The notes under the pieces were generated by a model. It was not told the origin of the DNA and did no database searches. It saw only the letters and a program-made list of their open reading frames with translations. Positions 1 to 7,529 of a stretch of DNA of 55,022 bases are shown one piece after another; position 1 is the first letter of the stretch, and each line of letters starts with the position of its first letter. The stretch lies in assembly GCA_937877655.1 (NCBI GenBank), contig CALFJC010000139.1, forward strand, positions 1-55,022, written 5' to 3'. Position numbers and translations under genes: made by a program. Origin of the DNA: an uncultured Selenomonadales bacterium (lineage in GTDB: Bacteria > Bacillota > Negativicutes > Selenomonadales > Selenomonadaceae).

Positions 1-2
1 TT

Positions 3-242
3 GCTCCGCCCGACAGGAACGGCGACAATTCCAATCGTCCCGAACCGCCCAAAGATGAAAACGGAAATCCCATTGCTCCGCCCGACAGGAACGGCGACAA
101 TTCCAATCGTCCCGAACCGCCCAAAGACGAAAACGGCAATCCCATTGCTCCGCCAGACAAAAATGACGGCGATAAAAATTCCAACGACAAATTCGGAGCC
201 ATGAAAGACAAATACGACAAGGCAAAAGAAATTTTCAAATAA
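3..242 (+). CDS. 3' end of a proline-rich tandem-repeat protein (5' end outside window)
   Basis: Read in frame 3, the first 240 bases encode 79 residues and a TAA stop. They contain a 24-residue unit (72 nt) beginning APPDRNGDNSNRPEPP, present twice in full and starting a third time before diverging into a Lys/Asp-rich tail that ends KAKEIFK. The DNA period is exactly 72 nt. The composition (Pro, Asn, Asp, charged) suggests an extended spacer or surface-exposed tail, but no function can be assigned. A 67-residue reading in frame 1 over the same bases is rich in Thr, Pro and Ile and is a by-product of the repeat; the frame 3 reading runs into a clean terminator. The start lies upstream of the window. 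Confidence 0.7.
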   Translation, partial: APPDRNGDNSNRPEPPKDENGNPIAPPDRNGDNSNRPEPPKDENGNPIAPPDKNDGDKNSNDKFGAMKDKYDKAKEIFK

Positions 243-260
243 AATCTGCGCGGAAATCAA

Positions 261-298
261 AAAATCCCGAAACTCGATTGAGTAACGGGATTTTTTTT
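261..298 (+). terminator. Rho-independent terminator of the proline-rich gene
   Basis: AAAATCCCG and CGGGATTTT form a 9-bp stem (261-269 with 286-294), and a short ACTC/GAGT pairing lies inside the loop. The 3' arm runs into T8. It sits 18 nt after the TAA stop. Confidence 0.85.
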
Positions 299-312
299 GC
301 GTTAAGAAATTT

Positions 313-1245
313 TTACTCGGCGAAAAGAGCAGTGGAAAGATAACGGTCGCCCGTGTCGGGAAGAAGGACGACAAAAGTTTTTCCTGCAAAATCTTCGCGC
401 TTTGAAAGTTCAAAAGCCGCCGCCAATGCCGCGCCCGAAGAAATTCCTACCAAAACGCCTTCGGCTCGCGCAAATTCTTTTCCGAATTTGAAAGCGTCTT
501 CGTTGGAGACGGGAACAATTTCATCATAAATTTTTGTGTCGAGAGTTTCGGGGACGAAGCCCGCGCCGATGCCTTGAATTTTATGTGCGCCCGCCGTGCC
601 CTTTGACAAAACGGGAGAAGTTTTCGGCTCGACCGCAATAACTTTAACCGCAGGATTTTTCGACTTCAAAAATTTTCCTACGCCCGACAAAGTTCCGCCC
701 GTGCCGACGCCCGCAACAAAGACATCAACCGCGCCGTTCGTATCGTTCCAAATTTCCGGACCGGTTGTCGCCTCGTGAATCGCGGGATTCGCCGGGTTGG
801 TGAACTGCGAAGGAATAAAAGCATTCGGAATTTCTTTCGCAAGTTCTTCCGCTTTGGCAATCGCGCCCTTCATGCCCTTCGCGCCTTCAGTCAAAACAAT
901 TTCCGCGCCGTAAGCTTTTAAAAGTTGCCGACGCTCGACGCTCATTGTCTCCGGCATTGTCAAAATTGCTCGATAGCCTCTTGCCGCCGCAAAACTCGCA
1001 AGCCCGATACCCGTATTGCCCGAAGTCGGCTCGATTATCACGGAATCACTTTTGATTTTGCCTTCGCGCTCGGCTTTTTCAATCATTGCCTTTGCAATTC
1101 TGTCCTTGACGCTGCCCGCAGGATTGAAATACTCCAGCTTGACCAAAAGTTTCCCGCCGAAACCGATTTTCGCCGCAAAATTTTTCGCCTCAAGCAAAGG
1201 AGTGTTGCCGATAAGTTCCGTGACGCTTCTATAGATTTTTCCCAT
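313..1245 (-). CDS. cysK: Cysteine synthase (O-acetylserine sulfhydrylase)
   Basis: 310-residue PLP enzyme that makes cysteine from O-acetylserine and sulfide in the cytoplasm. The PLP lysine lies in NPAGSVKDR (Lys47), the substrate loop is TSGNTG (74-79), the phosphate-binding loop is GVGTGGT (178-184), and GISSGAA follows at 266-272. Length and motif order match CysK/CysM; CysK is preferred but not proven. The start is the ATG at 1245, because GGGAGG lies 8 nt upstream; an in-frame extension to 1317 would place that Shine-Dalgarno inside the gene and has no motif. The gene is monocistronic: it has its own promoter and lies behind the terminator of the phosphoesterase gene. No regulatory leader is seen in its short 5' UTR. 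Confidence 0.95.
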   Translation of the reverse strand: MGKIYRSVTELIGNTPLLEAKNFAAKIGFGGKLLVKLEYFNPAGSVKDRIAKAMIEKAEREGKIKSDSVIIEPTSGNTGIGLASFAAARGYRAILTMPETMSVERRQLLKAYGAEIVLTEGAKGMKGAIAKAEELAKEIPNAFIPSQFTNPANPAIHEATTGPEIWNDTNGAVDVFVAGVGTGGTLSGVGKFLKSKNPAVKVIAVEPKTSPVLSKGTAGAHKIQGIGAGFVPETLDTKIYDEIVPVSNEDAFKFGKEFARAEGVLVGISSGAALAAAFELSKREDFAGKTFVVLLPDTGDRYLSTALFAE

Positions 1246-1289
1246 GAATTTTTTCCTCCCATAAAAAAAAACTTTTTGGAACGCAGAAA

Positions 1290-1317
1290 ATTTTATACAA
1301 CCTTTTAAATTTGTCAA
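1290..1317 (-). promoter_or_regulatory. Promoter of cysK
   Basis: On the minus strand TTGACA (1312-1317) is followed by a 16-nt spacer and TAAAAT (1290-1295). It lies between the upstream gene's terminator and the cysK ribosome-binding site. Confidence 0.65.
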
Positions 1318-1318
1318 G

Positions 1319-1350
1319 AAAAAAATTCCCCGACCGTTGTCGAGGAAAAT
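1319..1350 (-). terminator. Terminator of the metallophosphoesterase gene
   Basis: Minus-strand hairpin with arms 1339-1347 and 1326-1334 (TTCCTCGAC with GTCGGGGAA, one G-T pair), followed by a run of seven T. It begins just after the phosphoesterase stop codon and separates that gene from the cysK promoter. Confidence 0.8.
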
Positions 1351-1353
1351 TTT

Positions 1354-2040
1354 TTAATCGCTCTGCCAAATTTTATCGGTCAAAATATCTATGCAGGAAA
1401 TTTTTCCGTTCTTCATGAAAGAGCCCGTGTCCATCAACGTAATTTTGTTGTGCAAACGAATCGGATAATACCAATCGCGCTTGATAAACGGCGTGGGCGT
1501 GTGCCCGCAAATAATGTTCGCCGTGCCTTTGTAGCCGTTATAAAATTTCTCGCGAATCCAAAGCAAATCTTCTTCTTCCTGCTCCTCAAGCGGCTTTTTG
1601 GGATTCAAGCCCGCGTGCACAAAAATATATTCCTCGCCGTTGACAAACATTTGATGATAATACGGTCGCTTGTTTATGAATTCCAATGCCCGCTGAAATG
1701 CCGTCGGATCTTTTTTCTGCCAAGCCTCGAACTCCGCTTTGGTTTTGTCGCCGCCGTTCGGAAGCCAGATATATCCTTCCGTCCCGCCCAAAGCGTAATA
1801 GTAAAGCATCATTTGTTCATGATTTCCGCGCAGAGCTATGACATTGGGCTTTTCGCTCATTTCCATTGCCCAACGAAAACAGCGCATGTTTTCTTCGCCG
1901 CGATCAATATAATCTCCAAGCAAAATCAAAAAATCTTGCCGCTCGTCAAAATTTATTTTGTGAAACAAAGACAACAGCCGAGAAAATTTCCCGTGCATGT
2001 CGCCGATTACCAATATTCGCCGATATTTATTCTTCTCCAT
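1354..2040 (-). CDS. Calcineurin-like metallophosphoesterase (PrpA/ApaH-type phosphatase)
   Basis: 228 residues carrying the whole metal-binding signature of the PPP-type metallophosphoesterases: GDMHG near residue 13, GDYIDRGE near 42, RGNHE near 71, and GHTP near the C-terminus. Small bacterial members dephosphorylate phosphoserine, phosphothreonine or phosphotyrosine proteins, or cleave diadenosine tetraphosphate; the sequence alone does not settle which. The start is supported by GGAGG 6 nt upstream of the ATG. A TATAAT-like -10 is present at 2067-2072 on the minus strand without a clear -35. The protein has no signal peptide and should be cytoplasmic. Confidence 0.85.
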   Translation of the reverse strand: MEKNKYRRILVIGDMHGKFSRLLSLFHKINFDERQDFLILLGDYIDRGEENMRCFRWAMEMSEKPNVIALRGNHEQMMLYYYALGGTEGYIWLPNGGDKTKAEFEAWQKKDPTAFQRALEFINKRPYYHQMFVNGEEYIFVHAGLNPKKPLEEQEEEDLLWIREKFYNGYKGTANIICGHTPTPFIKRDWYYPIRLHNKITLMDTGSFMKNGKISCIDILTDKIWQSD

Positions 2041-2119
2041 GAATTGCCTCCGAAAAATTTTAGCAGATTATAACACGTAAAATGAAAAAAGAGATGAATA
2101 TTTTCCGCCGCCGATAAAA

Positions 2120-3652
2120 TTACCAATTACTTTTTTTGCGCTTGAATTTTAAGCCCGCAACTGCAATCAGTAAAGCAAAAATTTCAAGCCGCCCGACAAT
2201 TAAAATCATCATGCAAAAAATTTTTCCCGCCGCCGACAAATTTTTGAAGTTGGTCGCGTCGCAGAGACCCGGCAAAATTCCGACATTCGACAGGCAGGCA
2301 ACCGACATCGAAACTGCTTCGGAAAAAGTTGCGCCCGTGAAACTCAAAATCCCCGCGCAGATAAACATTGTCACAAAGCCCAAGAAAAAAAATCCCAAAA
2401 TTCTCCCGACCGTTTTCATCGGGACGGGCATTTCACCGACACGAATTGCCGTCATCATTCGCGGATGAAGTGCCTTTTTTATTTCCGCCGCCGTGATTTT
2501 TATCAAGATAATCAGCCGAATAATTTTGAAGCCGCCCGTCACCGAGCCGATACAGCCGCCCGTCATCGCCATAAGGAAGATAAAAAATCTGTCGAAGTCA
2601 TGCGCCGCCTCCGCGCCGTCATCAAGCGTTATGCCCGTCGTGCTCATAAACGACACGATATAAAACAGCGATTTGCGAAATGCCTCGTTGCCGTCGAAAT
2701 AAATTCCCTGCCAAAAAATGCGGAAGGAAATAATCAACATGCCGAAAAAAATTGTCGCGTAAAGAATTTTCATTTCTTCGTTTGCGAAAATCATTTTTGC
2801 ATTGCCGATAATCGTTCGCTTGAGTCGCAGAAAATATTGCTTAAGTTTCGTGAAATAAGTTTTGTGAAATTCTATTCGCGGCGGAAGCAAAGTGTAAATC
2901 ACTCGATGATAAAGCAAAAAATTTCCACAGGCGAGGAGCATTACAAAAATCGTCGCGTATTCGACATAAATATTTGTCTGCTTCGGGAAAAAATCTCCGC
3001 CGCCCGTCGAAATGCAACGCATCGCCATTAAAAGTGAATCCCATATTCCGAGCCCCGCCGCTTTGAACGCCGCAAAACTTATCGCCGTCAATGTCGAATA
3101 AACTTTTATCACGCGCACCGACATTGAATTCATTTGTCCGATAATCGCGCTGAAACCTTGTCCGCCCTGCAAGCTTAAAGAAATTCCGAAGCAACCGCTG
3201 ACTTCGGGCAGAACTGTTACGAGCATTATCAAAAACAAAAGCGAGCCGAGCCACATTAAAGAGCTTTGCCAAATTCGCAGGAGATAAGGCGCGTCGCTCG
3301 GCAAAATCGAAAGCCCCGCCGAAGTCAAATCGCCGACCGTTTCCAAGAGCGCGTCAATCGGCAAAAGCCAGCCCGTCAACACGAACGGCAGGCAACCGAA
3401 AATTGCAAGCAGAGGATACATTAAAAGAATCGCCGCCGCCGATTCGGCTATCGGTGCCCGCTGAAATCTGCCGACTCCGAAGCGATAAAAAATTATTCCC
3501 GTGACGACGGAAAAAATTCCAATCGCCGCGAAAATTATTGTTGTCTTGATTGATTCAAACTCAATCAGCGTGTAGGAAATCGGTAAAAGAAGTGTCGCCG
3601 CGAAAGTCAACAAGGCTTGGCTTTGAATTCGCAGGATCATTTTAAAATTCAT
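2120..3652 (-). CDS. trkH: TrkH/KtrB-type potassium uptake channel subunit
   Basis: 510-residue, very hydrophobic inner-membrane protein. It has the four pore-loop repeats of the TrkH/KtrB superfamily: TSAGLS (about 110), CISTGGGDF (about 213), FMSTTGIT (about 335) and CLSNVGILPG (about 453), which would together form the K+ filter. Its length is closer to TrkH than to the shorter KtrB. The cytoplasmic gating partner TrkA/KtrA is not in the window and is presumably encoded elsewhere. The gene begins 10 nt after a small membrane-protein gene on the same strand, so the two are probably co-transcribed. The ribosome-binding site is weak (AGGCGG). Confidence 0.9.
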   Translation of the reverse strand: MNFKMILRIQSQALLTFAATLLLPISYTLIEFESIKTTIIFAAIGIFSVVTGIIFYRFGVGRFQRAPIAESAAAILLMYPLLAIFGCLPFVLTGWLLPIDALLETVGDLTSAGLSILPSDAPYLLRIWQSSLMWLGSLLFLIMLVTVLPEVSGCFGISLSLQGGQGFSAIIGQMNSMSVRVIKVYSTLTAISFAAFKAAGLGIWDSLLMAMRCISTGGGDFFPKQTNIYVEYATIFVMLLACGNFLLYHRVIYTLLPPRIEFHKTYFTKLKQYFLRLKRTIIGNAKMIFANEEMKILYATIFFGMLIISFRIFWQGIYFDGNEAFRKSLFYIVSFMSTTGITLDDGAEAAHDFDRFFIFLMAMTGGCIGSVTGGFKIIRLIILIKITAAEIKKALHPRMMTAIRVGEMPVPMKTVGRILGFFFLGFVTMFICAGILSFTGATFSEAVSMSVACLSNVGILPGLCDATNFKNLSAAGKIFCMMILIVGRLEIFALLIAVAGLKFKRKKSNW

Positions 3653-3662
3653 GATTCGCCGC

Positions 3663-4052
3663 CTAAAAATGGAAATGATTCATCATTTTTTGGGTAAGAG
3701 ATTTTGCGTCGTCGTTTTTGTGTTCAAGAAGATATTCGAGGGTGTGGACGTTAAAAAAAGAAGTTATCGGGACGTAGCGATTATATTTTCTGAAGTCGCC
3801 CCACTTCATCAGCTTGGCATGAAGTTTTGAAATATCTCGTTGCGTTGCGTTGTGTTGCTTTAAAATTCTGCTCAACAAAACGTCGTCATTTATCGCCGCA
3901 AAAATTTCTTCAATGAGTTTGGGATTGTTTTTGTCGTTCTCATATTTTTCGATAAGAGCAACCGAAGCTCGCGACATTCGCATGGAACGGCGAATTGCGA
4001 ACACGAAATAAATTACCAACGCGACAAACAGGATGTCCAAAAAAATATTCAT
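3663..4052 (-). CDS. Small protein with one N-terminal membrane helix, unknown function
   Basis: 129 residues from the ATG at 4052, supported by GGAG a few bases upstream. A longer in-frame reading to 4148 lacks a ribosome-binding site. The N-terminus (MNIFLDILFVALVIYFVFAI) is a membrane helix followed by RRSMRMSR, so the rest should stay in the cytoplasm by the positive-inside rule. The soluble part is helical and charged, and no family was recognised. It is directly upstream of trkH on the same strand, so an accessory role in K+ uptake is possible but is only a guess from position. Confidence 0.7.
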   Translation of the reverse strand: MNIFLDILFVALVIYFVFAIRRSMRMSRASVALIEKYENDKNNPKLIEEIFAAINDDVLLSRILKQHNATQRDISKLHAKLMKWGDFRKYNRYVPITSFFNVHTLEYLLEHKNDDAKSLTQKMMNHFHF

Positions 4053-4191
4053 GATTGATTCTCCACAGTTTAAAAATTTTTTTGCTTGTGATATTATCGC
4101 CGAAAAAGATTTCCGAAAAAATTTTACGGAAACGAAATGTATGAGCAATGCCGTAATTAAGGGAAAAGGGAAATGGGAAATGGGAAAAGTT

Positions 4192-4218
4192 TTGTATCTT
4201 ATCTCTTGTCCTTATAAT
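4192..4218 (+). promoter_or_regulatory. Probable promoter of cobI
   Basis: A perfect TATAAT lies at 4213-4218, with TTGTAT at 4192-4197 as a possible -35 (15-nt spacer, shorter than ideal). The ribosome-binding site AAGGAG follows at 4228. An imperfect purine repeat (GGGAAA units) occupies 4160-4188 just upstream. Confidence 0.5.
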
Positions 4219-4241
4219 ATCACAGCTAAGGAGCAATGAAA

Positions 4242-4958
4242 ATGACATTTAACGAAAAGGCGGGAACATTTTACGGCATAGGCGTAGGACCGGGAGACCC
4301 GGAACTTTTGACAGTCAAGGCGATTAACGCGCTGAAAAAAATCGACGTGCTTATCGCACCGAAGACCGAAAAAAAATCGGACAGCGTCGCCCTGTCAATC
4401 GCGCAACCTTATCTTAAACCGAGCGTCGAAATAATTTATCAAACTTTTCCGATGGTTAAAGACTTCGCGGACGAAACAGAAATTTTCGAGGCGAACAAGG
4501 CGGAAATTTTAAATGAACTGCGCGGGGGAAAAAATGTGGGCTTCGCGACTTTGGGCGACCCGATGTTTTACAGCACTTACATTTACATTTTCAAACTGCT
4601 TGAAAACAGCGGAGTAAAAATCGTGACGATAGCTGGAGTGCCGGCATTTTTGGCGATAGCCGCGCAAATCGGACGCCCGCTCGCTTACGGCAACGACATT
4701 CTGACGATAATTCCCGCGACTGCCGAGCTTGACGCGATTAAAAATTCTCTTGCCCGCGCAAATTCAACCGTGCTCATGAAAGTTTATAAGAATTTCCCCG
4801 AAATTGTCGAGGAACTTAAATCGCGCAACATGATTGAAGAAGCGGTTTTGGTAAGTCGTTGCGGGCTTGATGACGAAAAAATTATCACGGACATTGCCGC
4901 GCACAAGGACGAGCCGTTGAATTATCTTTCGACGATTTTAACGCGGAGGCACTTTTGA
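4242..4958 (+). CDS. cobI: Precorrin-2 C(20)-methyltransferase (cobalamin synthesis)
   Basis: 238-residue SAM-dependent tetrapyrrole methylase that adds the C20 methyl group to precorrin-2, or cobalt-factor II in the anaerobic route (there called CbiL). The N-terminus GIGVGPGDP (12-20) is the family's SAM-binding loop, and GDPMFYSTY and the IAGVPAF region are in the expected order. The start is taken as the second ATG (4242), because AAGGAG is 8 nt before it but only 2 nt before the ATG at 4236. The stop codon lies inside a dispersed repeat, which supplies the last residues (HF). No other cobalamin synthesis gene is next to it; a chelate-binding lipoprotein follows 125 bp downstream. Confidence 0.9.
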   Translation: MTFNEKAGTFYGIGVGPGDPELLTVKAINALKKIDVLIAPKTEKKSDSVALSIAQPYLKPSVEIIYQTFPMVKDFADETEIFEANKAEILNELRGGKNVGFATLGDPMFYSTYIYIFKLLENSGVKIVTIAGVPAFLAIAAQIGRPLAYGNDILTIIPATAELDAIKNSLARANSTVLMKVYKNFPEIVEELKSRNMIEEAVLVSRCGLDDEKIITDIAAHKDEPLNYLSTILTRRHF

Positions 4959-5044
4959 AAAGTGCCCAAACAGCGGTCGCGCTTTGCCGTCCAAAAGTTC
5001 GGAGCAAATAACCGCGGTTGTACGCAACGCTGGCGCATTGCTAG
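4949..5044 (+). repeat. Dispersed structured repeat, family C, short copy
   Basis: About 96 bp that match 30017-30140 almost base for base at both ends. It opens with the hairpin GCACTTTT/AAAAGTGC, continues with CAAACAGCGGTCGCG and closes with CCGCGGTTGTACGCAACGCT...GCATTGCTAG. This copy lacks a 26-28 bp internal block present in the other. The cobI stop codon is inside its first hairpin. CAGCG near the start and CGCTG near the end could pair, so a folded RNA or a mobile hairpin element is plausible. Confidence 0.75.
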
Positions 5045-5083
5045 TATTGCTCACCGCGTTTTAAATCATTTTTCGGAGGGAAT

Positions 5084-6028
5084 ATGACAAAGAAATTTTT
5101 AACGACAATTTTAATCGCGGGATTTTTTTTATCTGGATGCGGCGGAGAAAAAATTTCGGAGCCCGTCGAAGTCTCGCAAGAAATTTTTGCAACGATTGAA
5201 GATGACGCGGGCAGAAAAATAATTTTGAACGAAAAACCTGCGCGAATAGTTGTAACTTCGGCGAGTTTTTTGGAGCCGTTGCACGCGGTCGGCGGAGAAA
5301 TTGTCGGGCGTCCCGATTCAAAAAACAAAATGCCCGATTGGGCGAAAAATCTTCCGAGCGTCGGCGCAGTTTATCAAATTGATGTCGAGAGGCTGTTGAG
5401 TTGCGCGCCCGATTTGGTTATCGTCAACAAGGGCATGAACGAAAAACTTTTGCCCGTTTTGAAAGAAAATAAAATTCCCGCGCTTGTCGTCGAGATGAAA
5501 AGTTATGATGACGTGAAACGCGGGCTGAAAATTTTCTCGGCAGTCAGCGGCGACGCGGCGGCGGGAGAAAAAATTATTCAAGAAATGGACGCCGAAATTA
5601 AAAATATCGTTGATAAAGTTCCGAAAGAAAATTTGCGGGTTGCAATTCTTCATTCGACCGCGCAGGGCTTGAGTGTTCAGCTTGACGGGAGCATTGCGGG
5701 CTCGATTGTTAAAATGTTCGGTTGGGAAAATGTTGCGTCGGGCATGACGCCGCTTGAAAAAAATCCCGACGCCGCGCCCTACAGCATGGAGACTTTGGCT
5801 GAACAAAATCCCGAAATAATTTTCGTGACGAGCATGGGCGACCTTGACGAAATTAAATCGAACATGACGGCGGCGATTAAATCAAATGCGGCGTGGCAGG
5901 CAATCGGCGCGGTAAAAAATAATCGGCTGTATTTTTTGCCGCAGGATTTATTTTTATTGAGCCCGGGCTTGCGTTATCCCGAAGCCGTCCGACAAATGGC
6001 GCAGTTGATTTATCCCGAAAAGTTTTGA
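5084..6028 (+). CDS. ABC transporter substrate-binding lipoprotein (BtuF/FecB/FhuD class)
   Basis: 314 residues with a lipoprotein signal peptide (lipobox LSGC, Cys19). The mature part begins with the typical cluster-A-III core: a strand containing DDAGRKI and the KPARIVV segment, then a long linker helix (about residues 145-180) joining the two lobes. The family binds B12, haem or ferric siderophores. The corrin gene just upstream makes B12 or a precursor an attractive ligand, but no permease or ATPase gene is adjacent and the repeat between the two genes may break co-transcription. GGAGG precedes the ATG. Confidence 0.85.
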   Translation: MTKKFLTTILIAGFFLSGCGGEKISEPVEVSQEIFATIEDDAGRKIILNEKPARIVVTSASFLEPLHAVGGEIVGRPDSKNKMPDWAKNLPSVGAVYQIDVERLLSCAPDLVIVNKGMNEKLLPVLKENKIPALVVEMKSYDDVKRGLKIFSAVSGDAAAGEKIIQEMDAEIKNIVDKVPKENLRVAILHSTAQGLSVQLDGSIAGSIVKMFGWENVASGMTPLEKNPDAAPYSMETLAEQNPEIIFVTSMGDLDEIKSNMTAAIKSNAAWQAIGAVKNNRLYFLPQDLFLLSPGLRYPEAVRQMAQLIYPEKF

Positions 6029-6040
6029 GGAGGAAATTTA

Positions 6041-7333
6041 ATGCCAATCTACCCTTATCCGCCACCGCATGAGCAACTTAACGTTTTCTTCGGCAAATTT
6101 TTCCGAAAAATGCGCAAGGCGGATCCTTCAACTTACGGAGATTTTTTAATGCGGGCAGAGGAAGAATTCAAGCGAACGGGTTATCGCGAAGAAAATTCTG
6201 CAGGCGTAGAAAATATCTTAATCGTAAGGCTCGAAGCAATCGGCGATATGGTTTTGACTTCGGGATTTTTGCGCGAAGTCAGAAAAAATTTCCCAATGGC
6301 GCGAATAACTTTTGTTGTCATGCCGCAAATTTATCCTATGGCGGAGCTCTGTCCCTACGTCAACGAAGTTTTGACTTTCGATAAAAATTTGGTTTACGGA
6401 AATTTTGTTGAGGGACTCGAAAAAGTCGCCGTCTTTTGTCGAGATAATCTTTGGCAAAAGAAATTTTCAATCGCTTTTTCGCCGCGTTGGTTTTTCGACA
6501 GTTTTCTGGCATTGCTGATACTGTGGCTGAGCGGCGCAAGAGAAAGAATCGGCTACGGAAGCAATTCTTTCGGAAATTGGCTCGATTATTCGATCTCTCA
6601 ATTTTCAGGCTTGGATAACTTTCTTTTGACAAAAAATATTTTAACGCCGCGCAATGTTGTTGGGGAGGTTGAGAAATTTTTTTATCTGTTGACGGCAGTC
6701 GGACTAAAGGTCACAGAAACTCAAATGGAACTTTTTTACGGCGCGGAAGATTTGCGGAAGGCGAAGGAGCTTTTGGAAAACTTACCGACATCCTGCAAAA
6801 AAGTTGTACTCGGCATAGGTGCAAGTGCCAAATCAAAAAAATATCCCGTTGAAAAATATTTAATCGCATTGAAGAAATTGGCGAAGAAAAATTTGGTCTT
6901 CGTGATTGTCGGCGGGAAGAACGAAATTGCCGACGCCGCTTTTCTTGAAAAAAATTTGCCGCCCGAAAAAGTTTTAAACCTCGTTAATAAGACAAGCTTA
7001 CGCGAGACTGAAGCGGTAATAACTCAAATGGATTTTTATCTTGGAAATGATACGGGCACATTGCACATTGCGGCGGCGGCTAAAATTCCTGTACTTGCCA
7101 TTTATCGCAGTGCGGTCGACAGGGATAATGTCTTGCCTGTCTTCAGTGAATTTTGTCTTTTTCCGCCGTGGCAAACCAAAGCAATCGTCTTGAGACCCGC
7201 TCATCCTCTGGGTGAGTGTGCAAAATTGCCGCCTTCCTACGGAATATGCCGCCATTTAAATGAACCGCATTGCATTGCGCAAATCGAGCCGCAAGAAATT
7301 GTTGATGCCTTTGAAAAATTGGAGACGTTTTAA
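6041..7333 (+). CDS. Glycosyltransferase family 9 protein (heptosyltransferase-like)
   Basis: 430 residues. A leading segment of about 60 residues precedes the GT-B fold, which starts at NILIVRLEAIGDMVLTSGF, the standard opening of ADP-heptose:LPS heptosyltransferases (WaaC/WaaF). The C-terminal lobe has a VVLGIGAS strand, YPVEKY, and GNDTGTLHIAAA, the donor-binding signature. It would transfer a heptose or related sugar to lipopolysaccharide on the cytoplasmic face, in line with a diderm cell. GAGGAGG precedes the ATG, 12 nt after the lipoprotein gene, so the two are co-transcribed and end at one terminator. The N-terminal extension and late Cys residues are unusual and unexplained. Confidence 0.85.
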   Translation: MPIYPYPPPHEQLNVFFGKFFRKMRKADPSTYGDFLMRAEEEFKRTGYREENSAGVENILIVRLEAIGDMVLTSGFLREVRKNFPMARITFVVMPQIYPMAELCPYVNEVLTFDKNLVYGNFVEGLEKVAVFCRDNLWQKKFSIAFSPRWFFDSFLALLILWLSGARERIGYGSNSFGNWLDYSISQFSGLDNFLLTKNILTPRNVVGEVEKFFYLLTAVGLKVTETQMELFYGAEDLRKAKELLENLPTSCKKVVLGIGASAKSKKYPVEKYLIALKKLAKKNLVFVIVGGKNEIADAAFLEKNLPPEKVLNLVNKTSLRETEAVITQMDFYLGNDTGTLHIAAAAKIPVLAIYRSAVDRDNVLPVFSEFCLFPPWQTKAIVLRPAHPLGECAKLPPSYGICRHLNEPHCIAQIEPQEIVDAFEKLETF

Positions 7334-7337
7334 TAAA

Positions 7338-7367
7338 AAAATCCTTCCGACTTGGAGGGATTTTTTT
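7338..7367 (+). terminator. Terminator of the lipoprotein-glycosyltransferase operon
   Basis: AATCCTTCC and GGAGGGATT pair (one G-T) around a GACTT loop, followed by T7. It starts 5 nt after the stop codon. The sequence is nearly symmetrical and could also work on the other strand. Confidence 0.85.
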
Positions 7368-7529
7368 AGTTGATGAATTGAACCCGACACGCCGCGCTTG
7401 AACAGGATATTCAAGCGGTTTTCTCTGCAACTTTTTTTGGGAACACGAATAGTCAAGCCAAGTGTAACGGTATGGAAAATTATAAGTCAGGGTCTGCCTG
7501 TTTTCTTTAACCTTTGCTTTTTCTCGTTC
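7368..7529. other. Intergenic remnant of a hairpin repeat
   Basis: No gene was recognised. Bases 7390-7415 read CGCCGCGCTTGAACAGGATA and then TTCAAGCGG, a decayed relative of the hairpin in the dispersed multi-hairpin element at 41470 and 52390. The rest shows no clear structure. Confidence 0.4.

Noticed and set aside
1..204. 67-residue frame 1 reading at the left edge
   Set aside because: The frame 3 reading of the same bases is longer, ends next to a terminator and has a natural Pro/Asp-rich composition.
4949..5044. Cobalamin riboswitch between cobI and the BtuF-like gene
   Set aside because: It lacks the GGGAAGG and GATGA core that is present at 35861-36060, and it is a copy of the repeat at 30017.
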